Assembly (NCBI GenBank): GCA_950295325.1
Contig: OX485805.1
Location: 33,345,501-33,405,500 of the forward strand
DNA: 60,000 bases
Direction of reading: 5' to 3'
From: Polytrichum commune
Taxonomy: Eukaryota; Streptophyta; Polytrichopsida; Polytrichales; Polytrichaceae
The stretch's first letter is position 1; each line of letters begins with the position of its first letter. The notes under the pieces are model-generated. The model saw only the letters and a list, made by a program, of their open reading frames with translations. It ran no database searches and had not been told where the DNA came from. Position numbers and translations under genes: made by a program. Positions 37,102-48,700 of this stretch are shown piece by piece.

Positions 37102-37257
37102 ATGAGCTTGACTAACCTACCTAGGAGACTGTTTCTACTTATGAGCTTGACTAACCTACCTAGGAGACTGTTTCTACTTATGAGCTTGACTAACCTACCT
37201 AGAAGATTGTTTCTACTTATGAGCTTGACTAACTAATCTAGAAGATTGTTCCTAATT
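37102..37257 (+). repeat. Four tandem copies of a 39-bp unit
   Basis: Units start at 37102, 37141, 37180 and 37219 (ATGAGCTTGACTAACCTACC, then TAGGAGACTGTTTCTACTT). The first two are identical, the third has two or three changes, and the fourth is more diverged. The array lies in the non-coding 5' side of the inner Tigger element. The unit is 13 codons long but has in-frame stops, and no protein is suggested. Confidence 0.85.
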
Positions 37258-37994
37258 GAATGCCCACTTAGGATGAGCGGCTAACACTTATGATCTTACT
37301 AGATTCTCCTATGCGACTATTGACTATAGAAACAGTGAAGACCGTGCCACATATCTTGAGATTTCTACATTGCAAACCAATTGAACTAATTTAGCTTAAG
37401 TCGACACTACTCTGTACCAGCTCAGCTAAACCGTAGAACTTAACATCCTAAATTACTTCACACAAGCTGAAACCCTCAAAGACACATAGATGAACACATG
37501 TGACGGAAGGTGGGGTGCATAGAGGCCAAGAAGTCTTGGCAGCGCCGTCAAAGACAACACCTTTGAGTGCCGTGTATAGACAACACCGTTCAGGGTTGGT
37601 GCACAGAGGCGGCTCATGACCCTTTGAATAACATTGCATTTATCGCAGGGGTGGCTCATGACCCTTTTGGCTACTACAATATGTCCATCCAACCATCACA
37701 TACAATCCATCCATATTTGATATTATCACATTTACACTACGGATTTTGGAAAAAAATAGTGACATTAACAAGGGTGATAGGGATAATAACGAGGGAGTTT
37801 TACACTAAGAAAATCGGTTTCAAACTTTTAGGTGACAGTATCAAGGTGTCCCATTAACAAGGGTGACATTATCAAGGTTAGACTGTAGTTTAATTTAAGA
37901 TACTCCGACATCACGCGTAAAATCCCAAATGACGTGACTGCAAATCACGAGCGTGGTGGCATTAACAAAAGGCGTGGTGGTTTTAACAATTCCC

Positions 37995-38002
37995 TGAAAA
38001 AA
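37995..38002. repeat. 8-bp target-site duplication, right copy (TGAAAAAA)
   Basis: Partner of 33752-33759; it directly follows the AATTCCC end of the outer element. Confidence 0.8.
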
Positions 38003-38101
38003 TAGTGCATGTATTAAGAATAGTACCACACTAATATTGGGATAATCAATGTAGTTCAAACATGATATGCATGGTGCTAAGTTATTCAAATACCCGACCT
38101 A

Positions 38102-38290
38102 GCTACACTACATATGATATTTAGTGTCACTTACTATTTGGAATTACGCAATGTTGTATCTATCTAGAGTATATCTTATATTTTACCAAGATATAATGTA
38201 AAATTGGTTGTTTGGACATTATAAAACATTAACAACTTTACTTAGTAAAAATTTATAGTAGTGGTAAAAAGATATCTAAATTGGGTGAGA
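38102..38290. mobile_element. MITE-like element, copy C (truncated)
   Basis: 38102-38150 (CTACACTACATATGATATTT, then AGTGTCACTTACTATTTGGA and ATTACGCAA) matches the reversed right arm of copy B and the arms of copy A. The interior near 38205-38240 (AATTGGTTGTTTGGACATTA) is the reverse complement of the GTCCAAACAA interior of A and B. The far arm is missing, so this copy is truncated. Confidence 0.55.
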
Positions 38291-39899
38291 TGATCTAATC
38301 TTTTATGAGATCTTATGGTATGTGTAGTCACCGAGGAATCATCTTCCTATTCAGCTCCACTCCCACTACTTGTCCTCATGTCCACCCCCCCCCATGGGTA
38401 AAATTAAAACCAATGTTTGGCATGTATTTGATTTTGTTCTTAACCTCTGGTTTTGGTTCCAATTTTCAAAGACAAATTAGAACTAAAGAACCTTCAGTTA
38501 CGTTTATTTTTTATAATAAAAGAACCTTCAGTCCCATTTATTTGATCTTGTGGTTTTCATGAAAGAACCAATGGTTTTTTTAGAAGGTCATTTTGATTGG
38601 GTTTTCATTTTCTATGAACCAAGGGTATGCATCAAATCTAGTTATTTGAAGATTTGAGAACCACATTTATAAATTCAAAAGTAAGGTGTGAATAAAGGAG
38701 TTTGAATGAATTAATCTAAAGAGTTTAAGCTCACTTCCCAACTCCAAGAATCGAGGAATTGTCATGAACACACACACATAGGCTTAATCTCAAAATGGTC
38801 GTCACATCCGAATGATTAAGAGTAAAGAAGCAAATTTTGTATCAAAAAAAGGAACTCAAGAAGCTTTGAAATGTTGATTTGTGAAAAACAAGAAAAAATT
38901 GAAAGTTTGGATATCATCATTCAATGTATATGAAGATGTGTCTATTACATGCCCCCAATTCGAGGAGGGATGTTCACTTAACCAATGTCTAGCAATGCAT
39001 TAAGATTCTAGATGTATCCTTATTCTTTTCATTATGCACATAACCACCTCTCAAGATGATGGTCCCTTCTTAATAATATTATTCCTTATCTCCCCCTATG
39101 TAACTTTATGCACGATTTGGTACAAGACATGTATTGGATGAAAGTCATGGAAGAGTTTTTAAAAATGAGGGTTAAAGCGTTTCTATTGGGACAACCATGA
39201 ACAAAAAGTATGTGAGTAAGTTCCTCGATGTTTTAGTTTGGAAATTGATATATCAATGCGTTCTAATTATGTGCCGAAATATATCTAAGCTCTAATCCAC
39301 ACATATTCATGATCACCTTCCAATCTCACTCATTTGCAGTAACTTAACACCGCGCCCATCCACCATTCCCAACCTAGGCCCTCGGGGAGGACATTTAGGA
39401 AAATTAGTAAACATGGTGCGTTAAAATATAGGGTGTATTTTATTCATGAGCAATAAAATTTAGAAAAAAAATAGATGTAATATAGGTTGCTTAAAATTCA
39501 AGTAAGGAATAATTAGATAATATACCCGGAATATACCCGGAATGTTTGAGAATGTTTGAGAATATACCTACAATATTCTAATTATGTGATAGCCTCGTTT
39601 AAATACCCCTTTAACGCACGTGTTCACACAAAGTATAGTGAAGTGTCCCCCCGAGCCTAAGCCAGATAATGTTCGGCATTTGTTACTTTTCCTTGTATGA
39701 TTCGCCCTAAACCCATCTTATGCAAGAAATCTACACTCATACACACATTGTCATACCACCACCCTCACTCCCATACGTTGCGTGGATAGATGAACTAGCA
39801 AAAAAACATACAAAATACTCACCAAAATAAAGTAACAAAACCATGTCTAAATATCAACAACTATACAAGACTTTAAAAACAACATATGTACTATATATA
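38291..39899. other. Intergenic DNA, no gene recognised
   Basis: AT-rich. Nothing exon-like. From about 39300 the + strand becomes poor in G and rich in A and C, which continues through the LINE that follows, so the 5' part of that LINE may begin here in unrecognisable form. Confidence 0.4.
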
Positions 39900-39905
39900 G
39901 ACTTT

Positions 39906-42454
39906 TAGAACATCTTGGATCAATTGACCATGTCAGACTCCCTACTATCATGAAGGACCTTAGTTACCCTCAAGAAGCCGTAGTCTTAGTGGGATATATA
40001 TATTCCAAATCCTCCTCCACATTCACTGGAGATTTTTTTGCAAAACTCAACTTATACCCATACGAAGAGGAACCATACAAGGAGACACACTAAGCCCACA
40101 CTTATTTATTAGTTTTTTACAACCACTCTCCTTAAATGGCTATATAAGAGGAGATAATATATATTCCCTCAAAACCTCTAACATAATCAGATACACAACT
40201 ACACTAACAATCTAGCTGCCATAGCCAATAACATATCTCCCTTCAAATACAAATGAACAAACTTTATAATACCTATGAATGGGAAGGTATTAACCTCAAA
40301 ATACCCAAATGTGCAGTCGCATGATGCCTAATTAAAATAGAAATGAGCCCACAAGCTTTCAAACCACAACTGCAACCCACGAACAATAACTTTAGAAACC
40401 AACCAATACCCATACTTAGCCAACATGAACCATACATCTACCTTAGAATCAACATAATCTTATCACTCCAACAAAAACACAAATTCACATAACCACAACC
40501 AAACCAATAAACTAATGTAAACTTCTAACCACATGTCTAGTCACCACGAAACAAAAAACATAAGTGGCAAATACAAATTTAAAAGTTGGTGTTGCTTACA
40601 ACTTCTATGTTGTCCCATATTCACTACCAACCATCAAAAAAATAGACAAATAAGTGATTGCCTTGCACAAAGCTATATGTGGCCAAAATGCATGTCAATT
40701 ACCATTATACAACTATCACATGGCATGTTCAAAATAGAAGCATTTTCATTTTATTTTTTAAATGCTTACCTTAAGTGCACTGGTGAACAACTCATTGATG
40801 CACTCAACAACAAAGGTAGGCTTGGAAAAATATACAACAGACCAGTACATTACATACTTGCCAAATATGGAAGAGCACAACACATAACATGTATCACGCA
40901 CCACGGTTGCATAAGATCCTCTATCACTTGAACCTTGTTCCTACTTGAAACGGCTAGTGATACCCACCTCAAAGGCACAATAGAGGAGTTCCTCCTCATG
41001 ACCAATGGAAAACTCAAACACCTGCTACAATACACCCACCAAAAATTTATTTATTTTATTACAAAAATAAATTGTGTTAGATTACACTTGATTACTCTTT
41101 TGCAAACCAACATGCCATGACCAACGTGCAAGCTAATGTCCAACACATAATGAATTAAAAACCTTGAAATTTAAATATAGAATATACAATAAACACATAC
41201 TACCGAGATTACCAATACATACCACCCACCATGTACCACCGATACACTTGGAATACCCACACCCCCCCCACACACACACACATTCCTAAAAACCCCACAC
41301 AATTCCCAATAGGTATGCGCCATACTAAATGACCGCCCACGTAAATACATATACAAATAAGAAATCACAAAAACATGTACACCATACTTATGCCATTGGG
41401 CATTCCCAAACGAAATACATGCCACAAATGGCTACCACAAAGAAACCTCTTTCCTTGGGACAACTCAAAAATATCATCAACCATAACAACGCAATATTAC
41501 ACTCGAAAACAACATCAACGATTCAATAACATACTCCAAACAATCTTCAACCAAGAGCAACTAATAGATACGAATACATCCTACCACCACAAACCATTCC
41601 CCTATGCCACATCCTCATGAATGAATGCAATTTGGAAAACAACATAGCATACACAAGAAACACCATTCAAATTCAACATGATGTTGCCCACATCTAAAAG
41701 AACAATAATAAACACTTAATCACCATCCTTGAAACAAAATTGCACTAGCTATGGCAACAATACCACTTAGTACTAAAGCAACCCCATGACCTCGAGCCCC
41801 CCACCCAAACATTTGAAACATAACTAGAACAACTATACCAAAGACATAAATATCAAATCCCCAAAATAATCCCCTCAAACTCTCACAATATATGCTTCCC
41901 AACACCATCCTCGAACGCCTTATAAGCTCCTACCAAATAACCCACTCATATTTTTTCTCACCATCAATGAAAAACTTAGAAACAAAACTAAAAACCCCAA
42001 TCCCAAAAATTAATAATACATTCAAACAAATTGACACAATTGTTGTACAATATGCACAATCAATACTTGTCCATAAAAGGATACTAGAAAACCACTAATC
42101 TGTCACATATCTTCATGACCTGCCATAAACCAACAAACCAAAGAAAACTATTATTGGTAGACAACTTGCCAAATTCCTTATATATAAAAAACACTACAAA
42201 AAACTATATATATATATATATATATAAGGATAAGCATATTGGTTTGCAACACTTCTTGCTCATACGACAATGCCCAAACTATCCCACATCCACATCCACT
42301 CAAAGCCCAAGAAGAATTGAAAGCCCATACCAAATTAATTAAATTAATACCCCCAATATCCACAATTGTAAACCTGCAAGCGAATACCCTATATAAAAGT
42401 ATGCCCCAACCACGACCTATTGGTCACTTGCTACATTTATTGGTCTTAACTTAA
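39906..42454 (+). pseudogene. Decayed LINE ORF2 (reverse transcriptase to C-terminus)
   Basis: Pieces of a LINE polyprotein appear in order on + with many frame changes and stops. About 39912-40090 gives TIMKDLSYPQEAVVLVGYIY, then FTGDFFAKL and YEEEPYKETH (RT region before the catalytic box). About 40250-40325 gives MNKLYNTYEWEGINLKIPKC. 40690-40931 gives FKIEAFSFYFLNAYLKCTGE, QLIDALNNKGRLGKIYN and HYILAKYGRAQHI. 40935-41010 gives TASDTHLKGTIEEF. 41400-41530 gives KWLPQRNLFPWDNSK then YYTRKQHQRFNN. 42300-42454 gives STIVNLQANTLYKSMPQPRP then a terminal stop. The + strand is strikingly G-poor. It is a different family from the LINE at 3.2-4.1 kb. Its 3' end lies about 300 bp before the APC2 start. 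Confidence 0.75.
42204..42226. repeat. (AT)n microsatellite
   Basis: About eleven TA units, inside the 3' part of the decayed LINE. Confidence 0.9.
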
Positions 42455-42694
42455 TGTCTAACCCCCAAAAAGGACGAAGTAGTTTGGCATCTAACACCAC
42501 CGTCCACTGAGCGTGACGGCAGAGGTCGGAGTTCTTCTTCTTCTTCTGAAAGCCGTCGATAATCTCAACGAACGTCGGAGCTCTTCTCCTCTAGCACGAC
42601 ACTCATCCAGGCAATCGACTCCAACTGAACCATCGTCCTAGTCTGTCAACGACACGTTAGGAAACCGACGATTGTTGACGAGAGGGGACGAAAC

Positions 42695-42732
42695 GTCGGG
42701 AGGGAGGGAGGGAGGGAGGGAGGGAGGGAGCA
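42695..42732 (+). repeat. (GGGA)n microsatellite in the APC2 leader
   Basis: About eight to nine GGGA/GAGG units run from about 42695 to 42732, 25 bp before the upstream ATG of APC2. Purine-rich repeats are common in plant 5' leaders; length variation here could alter the leader. Confidence 0.85.
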
Positions 42733-42755
42733 GGGAGCAGAGAGAAGAGACGGCG

Positions 42756-42791
42756 ATGGCGAGAGTGTTGAGATCCGGGCTTTGTTGTTGA
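42756..42791 (+). CDS. Short upstream ORF of APC2 (11 codons)
   Basis: ATG at 42756 opens MARVLRSGLCC and ends at TGA 42789-42791. The last A of that stop is the first base of an ATG in the APC2 frame (TGATG at 42789-42793). Such overlap can allow termination-coupled reinitiation. If APC2 instead starts at the ATG at 42809, the uORF ends 17 bases upstream of it. The uORF is an observation; an effect on translation is inference. Confidence 0.4.
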   Translation: MARVLRSGLCC

Positions 42792-45700
42792 TGTTGTTAA
42801 GGGAGGCGATGGCGCTGGACGTTGGAAAGCTGGCCATTGTGACACAGGCATGGCAGGTTTTCACCTACCATGCCTCGCCGGCCATGTTCCGCAGCAACAC
42901 CAGCAGTGGTGTGAGAAATCTGGAGAATCAGGAGTTCGAAAACTGCGTGCGCGCGCTCTGCGATCAAGGCCTGGCGCAACTCGTCGTCAGCTACTTCCTG
43001 GATGCCCTCGAGGTCAGACCTTGTCTCCGCCATTGTGCTGGAACAGAGAGATATAATGCCTGGTTTTCGTTTCTCATTTTTTAATTGAGCAGTCTTAGTT
43101 GTACGGTGCATTTGGAGATAGCAAACCCTAGCTGCGCCATTGTTCGCGTCATTTCTTCTGAAAGACAAGAAATGACATTTTCTGGTGTCTTTTGGTGTTG
43201 GACCAATTGTGGTTGTGTAATTGCAGATTGCCTTGTTGTGTGAATATTGAAAGTTTTGGTTCCAGAATGCAGTGCGATCTTTGAGCTGGTTTGTTTTATT
43301 TCATGCAATGATTGCAGAGAGTGTTCAAGGAGCAGCAGGTGGCCGCGTTGTGGGAGCAATTGGACGAGTATACGAAATTGAATGTAGACAATGCAACCGG
43401 AACCATGAAGGTGTGTCATTTTTCAATCATATTTTTGTGTTGGTCTTCCATCGTTACTTCTGGAACGTCGTTGCAAATGTATTAGGCATTTAGTTATGGC
43501 ATAAAAAGATTTCATCTCCGTAGTCCTGAATCTCATTTCATTAGAAGACCGTTTGAAACAGAACGAGTCTGAAGATCATCAAGTTTTAATTTTATTATGA
43601 AAATGGATGAGCAATTTTAAATGAAGCACTTGAATCATATCTCTCAGTCTTGAATGGAGAACTCCATCTTCTCATAGGTATATCCGAGTCATGGAACAGG
43701 GTTTAAGAAATTCAGTGCTATCATGCAAGTGACTTTGTGATCAGCACCTTGATCATCAGTCAGTCAAAATCAGTAGTTTAAGGTTGTGAGATCTGCAAGT
43801 AAATTACTGTCAAATGAGGGTTACAGGGAAAGCATTTGCAATTCACTGTGCCTTGCTGCATGTAAAACCCATGTGCTAAGCTTGTTAGACCGACCAGTGT
43901 TGTCCTGTAAGTGCAGAATCTGATCATTAATACTGCTACAAAATATTTTGCACGGATTTATGCACTGGAAAGTCCAAGTGAAGCCTGTTTAGTGGCCCTG
44001 CAATAAGGATATGTGCCTCTGCTTTGTAGTCTTCATTGCTGTGGACTCAATTATACAGCACACAATTTGGCTGCACTTCTGCAATGGAGACTCTAAATAG
44101 CCCTATGTTTTTATAGTGTCGAATGATATATATCATTATTGAGATGTGAATGCTTGGATTGGCATTGCATGATGCAGGGTCTCTCAAATCCCGAATGGGC
44201 TCTATATATCAAGGCAGAAGATTGACGGCACTTGTGTGACCTGATGCAGCTAAATGAGTGGGTGCATTCGACTCTTCCAAAAGCACTAACAGAGGTATGC
44301 AGTGCCAAGTTGGTGCAAGAGGAGTGTATTTGGATCCTTTCAAGGTTTCTGCCTCTGGAAGCTGGTGGACAAGAATATTCTGTTGAGCATCTTCTGTCAA
44401 AATATCATACAACTTGTACTGCTTTGCTTCTCACAAGTGTACCACAGCATTTTTCAGGTTAGTGATAATCTTATACTCACATTCACTTATTGTGTTTGGT
44501 ATTAGAAGCTGCGAGGTTGTACAGAATAATTAGTAGTCTGCTGATTGCATTGGATATGTACTGTGCCCAATATTCAGATCATTATGAATTTGACATGCAT
44601 GTTACGCATATTAGTTTTCATTATTGATCTGGTTTTTTTAATGATTGTCAAATTGCTTACTAAGGTTTAATGGGCAACTTATGTATTTTAGATGGTGGTG
44701 TCCTTTAACAGGCATTTATATATTGTGTGAATGCAGAGATTTTGGACCTGTACTTCAAGGCACGGCTTGAGGAGTTTAGTAAAGCAGTAAGGCACCGCAA
44801 TAGCAGTCCTCGTACTAGTTGCAGAAGTGATGATAGTGCAACTGGTGGATCAGAAACATCTGGAAACATGAGCGGGGAGGATGATGAAATGGAGAGTGTA
44901 CAAAGTCGTCGGACCTCTGGTTTTGTAGATGACATGGAAGTGAATGGTAGTTCCTATGAGACTCAGAAGATAAAACCTACAGATGATGTAGAGGGAGTTC
45001 GCGATATGGAAGGCATCGATTATGCAACAGTGAGTGACTTAAGGCTGGGTGCAGGTGCAGCTACAGTGCATGAGGTTGCATCTGTGGCAGGTGAAGAATG
45101 GGTTGCTGGTGTTGGTTCTGTTGTCTGTAACCTCCGTCACATTGGCTTTGCAGCCATGGGTGAAGAAGGCTATGCATCTGCTATATACTCCCTTCTGAAG
45201 GTGGGCCTCAATTGTAGCTGACTCCTTGTAGACCTTAACAACTTATGTATTGCTTGTGAGAAGGTTTTGGCTGTCAGCTTCTTTACTGGGTTGAATGGTG
45301 AGTCTATCCTGTGGTTTGTTGGGTCTTTCTACTAAGGCTCAAAATCAGAGTACTTGAGATGGAGTTGCACCATGTGTCTAAACTTTATTGATATTTGGGT
45401 GGAAGATTTTCACAAAAATGCCAAATGCTTTTGCGATTCTCGGGTGACATCGCTGACAATGGGTCATTACTGTCATGCAGGTAAAAATCCATGCAATTGC
45501 AAACAAACGCTATGAGAAGCCAGTTTTGGGATCAATACGACGTTGGATTGAGGTCAGTGTTCTCTTCCAATTTTGAGAAAGAGAACTTACAAATTATGTA
45601 GGTGCTTGGTGACCAGGTTTTTTCTGTGAAAAAATAACTCTTTACTCTTCATAGTTGAGCTTCCTTTCTTTTCTAGAAATTTCACATGGTAGACTTCACA

Positions 45701-48700
45701 ATCTTGTGCTTTTTTAAGCAGTAGGGCTAGGTTTTGGTGAGTATGTCATGAAGCTGATGACAGTTCATGTACTGTCTTGAAGTACACTGAAATTTGGAGG
45801 CTGGGTATTATACAGGCTGTCCCACTTCGCTTCCTCTGTGTTATTCTGGGCTCCTCAGGAGCCCCATCTTCTGTACCAAAGACTCCATCCTCAACATTCC
45901 CTTCTCCTCTGTCAGCAGCGGGTTCTTTACCAACTGCTGGAGGTGAGGAGATTGTGAAAGAGCGGGTGGTAAGGTGGCGATTACGGCTTCAGTTCTTTGC
46001 ATATGAGACGCTTGGAGATCTGCGTATTAGTGAACTTTTTGACATTATTGTGGACTATCCTGAAAGGTGTGCACTCTGGAAACTATTTTGTAGAGTTGCA
46101 TATAATTTATATCTCCGCTTCTGGTGATTTATACCTTGTGCTGTTCAAAGTTAGTCATTTGCAATTTCAGCTATGTAAATAATTTCATTCTGCAGTTGAT
46201 GCCCTTTGTTTCTGTGTGTTAAGAGGGGTACTACTACATTTATTGCAACTGTATGTACAAGGTTTCCTGAAAATTTGTCAACTGTTAATTGAAATATTGT
46301 TCATGGAGCGTTTTTATACCTGTCTGAAACGTGGTTGAAAATGCACTGCTGACATTGAGCTTGATGGGGTTGCCATCGGTTTGAGAATCTCAGCCTACCA
46401 GCTATAGAGGACTTGCGACAATGCCTAGCGAATACAGGACAGCATTCTAAGCTTGTGGAGTCCTTCCGGACTGCTCTGCGGCAGAGGTTGCTAACAGCAG
46501 GAGCTGCAACTACAGATATCTTGCTACAATATGTGTCAACTATTAAAGCCTTGCGAACAATGGATCCTACAGGAGTTGTTCTCGAGGCTGTTGGGGAACC
46601 CATAAAAGAGTATTTGCGTGGTCGGAAGGACACCATACGGTGCATTGTCACAATGTTAACAGACGACACAGGTGCTGGTGGTACTGCGGGGCTGGGTGGG
46701 GTGGGAGAAAGCCTGTTTGAAGAGCTCAGTCGAGGAGTGACTTCTCTTGAAAATGTGGACAGTGATGATGATGCTGATGTTGATGGGGATGAAGCATGGG
46801 CTGCTGCAGAAAGGTCTCCACTTGATACAAAATCGATGAAGTCAATGTTCTGGTTTCATTTTTTCTCTTTTGTTTAAATGCTTGCTTGAGACCATAGTTT
46901 AATTTAAGGAAGCAACTCTCTGACTTTAATGGTTGGTAACCTTAATGGATTCCTGCCCATTATGTGGTTAGCTTTATTTATAGATGTTGTGGTTCTCAAG
47001 ACTTTCTTCATTAGCGCCATCCGAATCTATAAGGATATATTTTTGTGTGAAATATCTATGCTTATCTTCTATCAGTATGAAGAGTATGTATATATTCTTG
47101 TATGTTTATTTCCTGAGATGAAGTATTGAAGGGGGTTTAGGTAATCACTTCTTAAAATTTGATGAGTATGCTTACTTAAAGTTCTGATAGATTTAATGGT
47201 TGGATGTGGACACTAGTTAGTGTACAACTTCTTATGTGAACAATATTTGAGCAGCTTCCTTGAACTTAATCCACGTGTCTTGCCAGGTGGGAACCCGATC
47301 CTGTTGAGGCTGATCCATCAAGAACAAGCAAGAGTCGGAGATTAATGGACATTATAAGCATGCTGGTTGGCATCTATGGTTCCAAGGAGTTATTTGTCAA
47401 TGAGTATCGAGTAATGCTTGCTGAAAAGCTGCTTAATAAGACCGATTATGACACAGATCGTGATATTCGAACGTTGGAGCTACTCAAGGTATATCTGAAA
47501 TTTATTGATAAAGAAAAGCAGACTTATAATTAATTAGTTGCAAATATTTATTATCATGTGTTCTAAATTTATCCTAATCTGCATTTGCTACATTTGAGTA
47601 TTGATCGATTGTAAATCTAGCATGATGCCATTTGTTGGAGGTCTTTGTGACATAGTGATGTATGTGTGGTTGGGAATATTGATGTTGATTGGGCATGTGT
47701 AGCCTTGCTGAACCTTGCAAACTGTTTTGGATGTGCTGGGTCAGCTGCGATTTGGTGAGAACAACATGCATGGGTGTGAAATCATGCTGAAGGATATTGC
47801 AGACTCAAAGCGTATAAATACCAATATCAAGGCAACAGTGGCTGCTGAGCTCAGTCAGCATGCTTTAGCCGTTCCTGGTACTCCTGGACCTGCCATCAAC
47901 AGTGGCATGGGAGGAATTAGTGTTGATCCTGAATTTACCACTCCACCGCCAACTGTGGGTCTTGTTGATCCGTTTGCAGAAGAAACCTCCATGCAGGATG
48001 TAAAATCCCAGACTAGTGAGGCAGCCAGTAATAGTGAAAATAAGAAATTGCCCTTGGAGGTGTTGGAGGCCACGATTATTTCCTCTCTCTTCTGGCCACC
48101 ATTTCAGGTGTGTACTCATCCATTTGTGTTTTCTAAACACAGGTTGAGCATGACATATCATCTGTTAAAGTTCCAGATTGGGAATAGCAGTCTAGCTGTA
48201 TAGCCTAGAAGTTCAGACATACTTGGCAGTGGAGATTCTCAGAACTTTTTCTCCAAACCAATGTGCAATGATCTGGTTGCTGTGCAGGCAGAGACGCTGA
48301 AAGTTCCAGAGGTGGTGGATCGGCTCTTGGAAGAGTATGCACAACGCTATCACACAGTCAAAGCACCACGGAAGCTCCAATGGCGGAAGAATCTGGGCAC
48401 TGTCAAGGTTTCAACCTTTCACCATCGTTAATGAATTCAACTATCAAGCAATTTTGGCAATTATTGCTGAATCAAGCCATGGATCTGAATGCAAAACTAT
48501 TAATCTGTCATGAAGCAAGTAATACCTGAAGTGAACAATCTCACTTAATTCATTGGGACTTGTGAAGTTCCTAGAAGCCAACTAGTCGTTATGTGTGTTT
48601 CAAAAGGATTAGCTGCCAGTAAGATTTATATGATGTTATTTTACTGGCTCTGTCTCACTAGGATCAGAGAATACACACCAACTTGAGGATTAGGATAAGA

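Larger units (their letters stand above)
34062..37885 (-). mobile_element. pogo/Tigger-type DNA transposon, 3824 bp
   Basis: The ends are CAGTCTAACCTTGATAAT followed by (A/G)TCAC, inverted at 34062-34084 and 37863-37885 with one mismatch. They are flanked by TA at 34060-34061 and 37886-37887, the target duplication of Tc1/mariner and pogo elements; CAGT-type ends are typical of pogo/Tigger. The TTGATAATGTCAC-like word recurs subterminally (near 34130 and, reversed, near 37836 and 37727), as expected for transposase-binding sites. The transposase lies on the minus strand at 34320-36034. The remaining 36.0-37.9 kb is non-coding and includes a 39-bp tandem array. Confidence 0.88.
33760..37994. 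mobile_element. Outer non-autonomous element with 109-bp TIRs, split by a Tigger
   Basis: 33760-33868 and 37886-37994 are inverted repeats of equal length (109 bp) with only two mismatches that I can count. They start GGGAATTGTTAAAACCACCA and are flanked by an 8-bp direct repeat TGAAAAAA. Between the left arm and the inner transposon lie about 190 GC-rich bases (33869-34059) unlike the AT-rich surroundings. With the inner 3824-bp transposon and one TA removed, the element would be about 409 bp: arm, GC-rich loop, arm. Long arms, a terminal G and an 8-bp duplication suggest a Mutator-like MITE; hAT is the alternative because its duplications are 8 bp. No protein is encoded by the outer element. 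Confidence 0.85.

Noticed and set aside
37102-37257. CRISPR array
   Set aside because: Head-to-tail 39-bp units without spacers, in a eukaryotic transposon. The same holds for the other tandem arrays here.
41171-41425. 84-codon minus-strand frame rich in Val/Gly/Cys
   Set aside because: Antisense to the A/C-rich LINE remnant with a CA microsatellite; composition explains it.
44111-44412. Minus-strand frames over APC2 exon 3
   Set aside because: Antisense shadows of an exon whose protein matches APC2 on the + strand.
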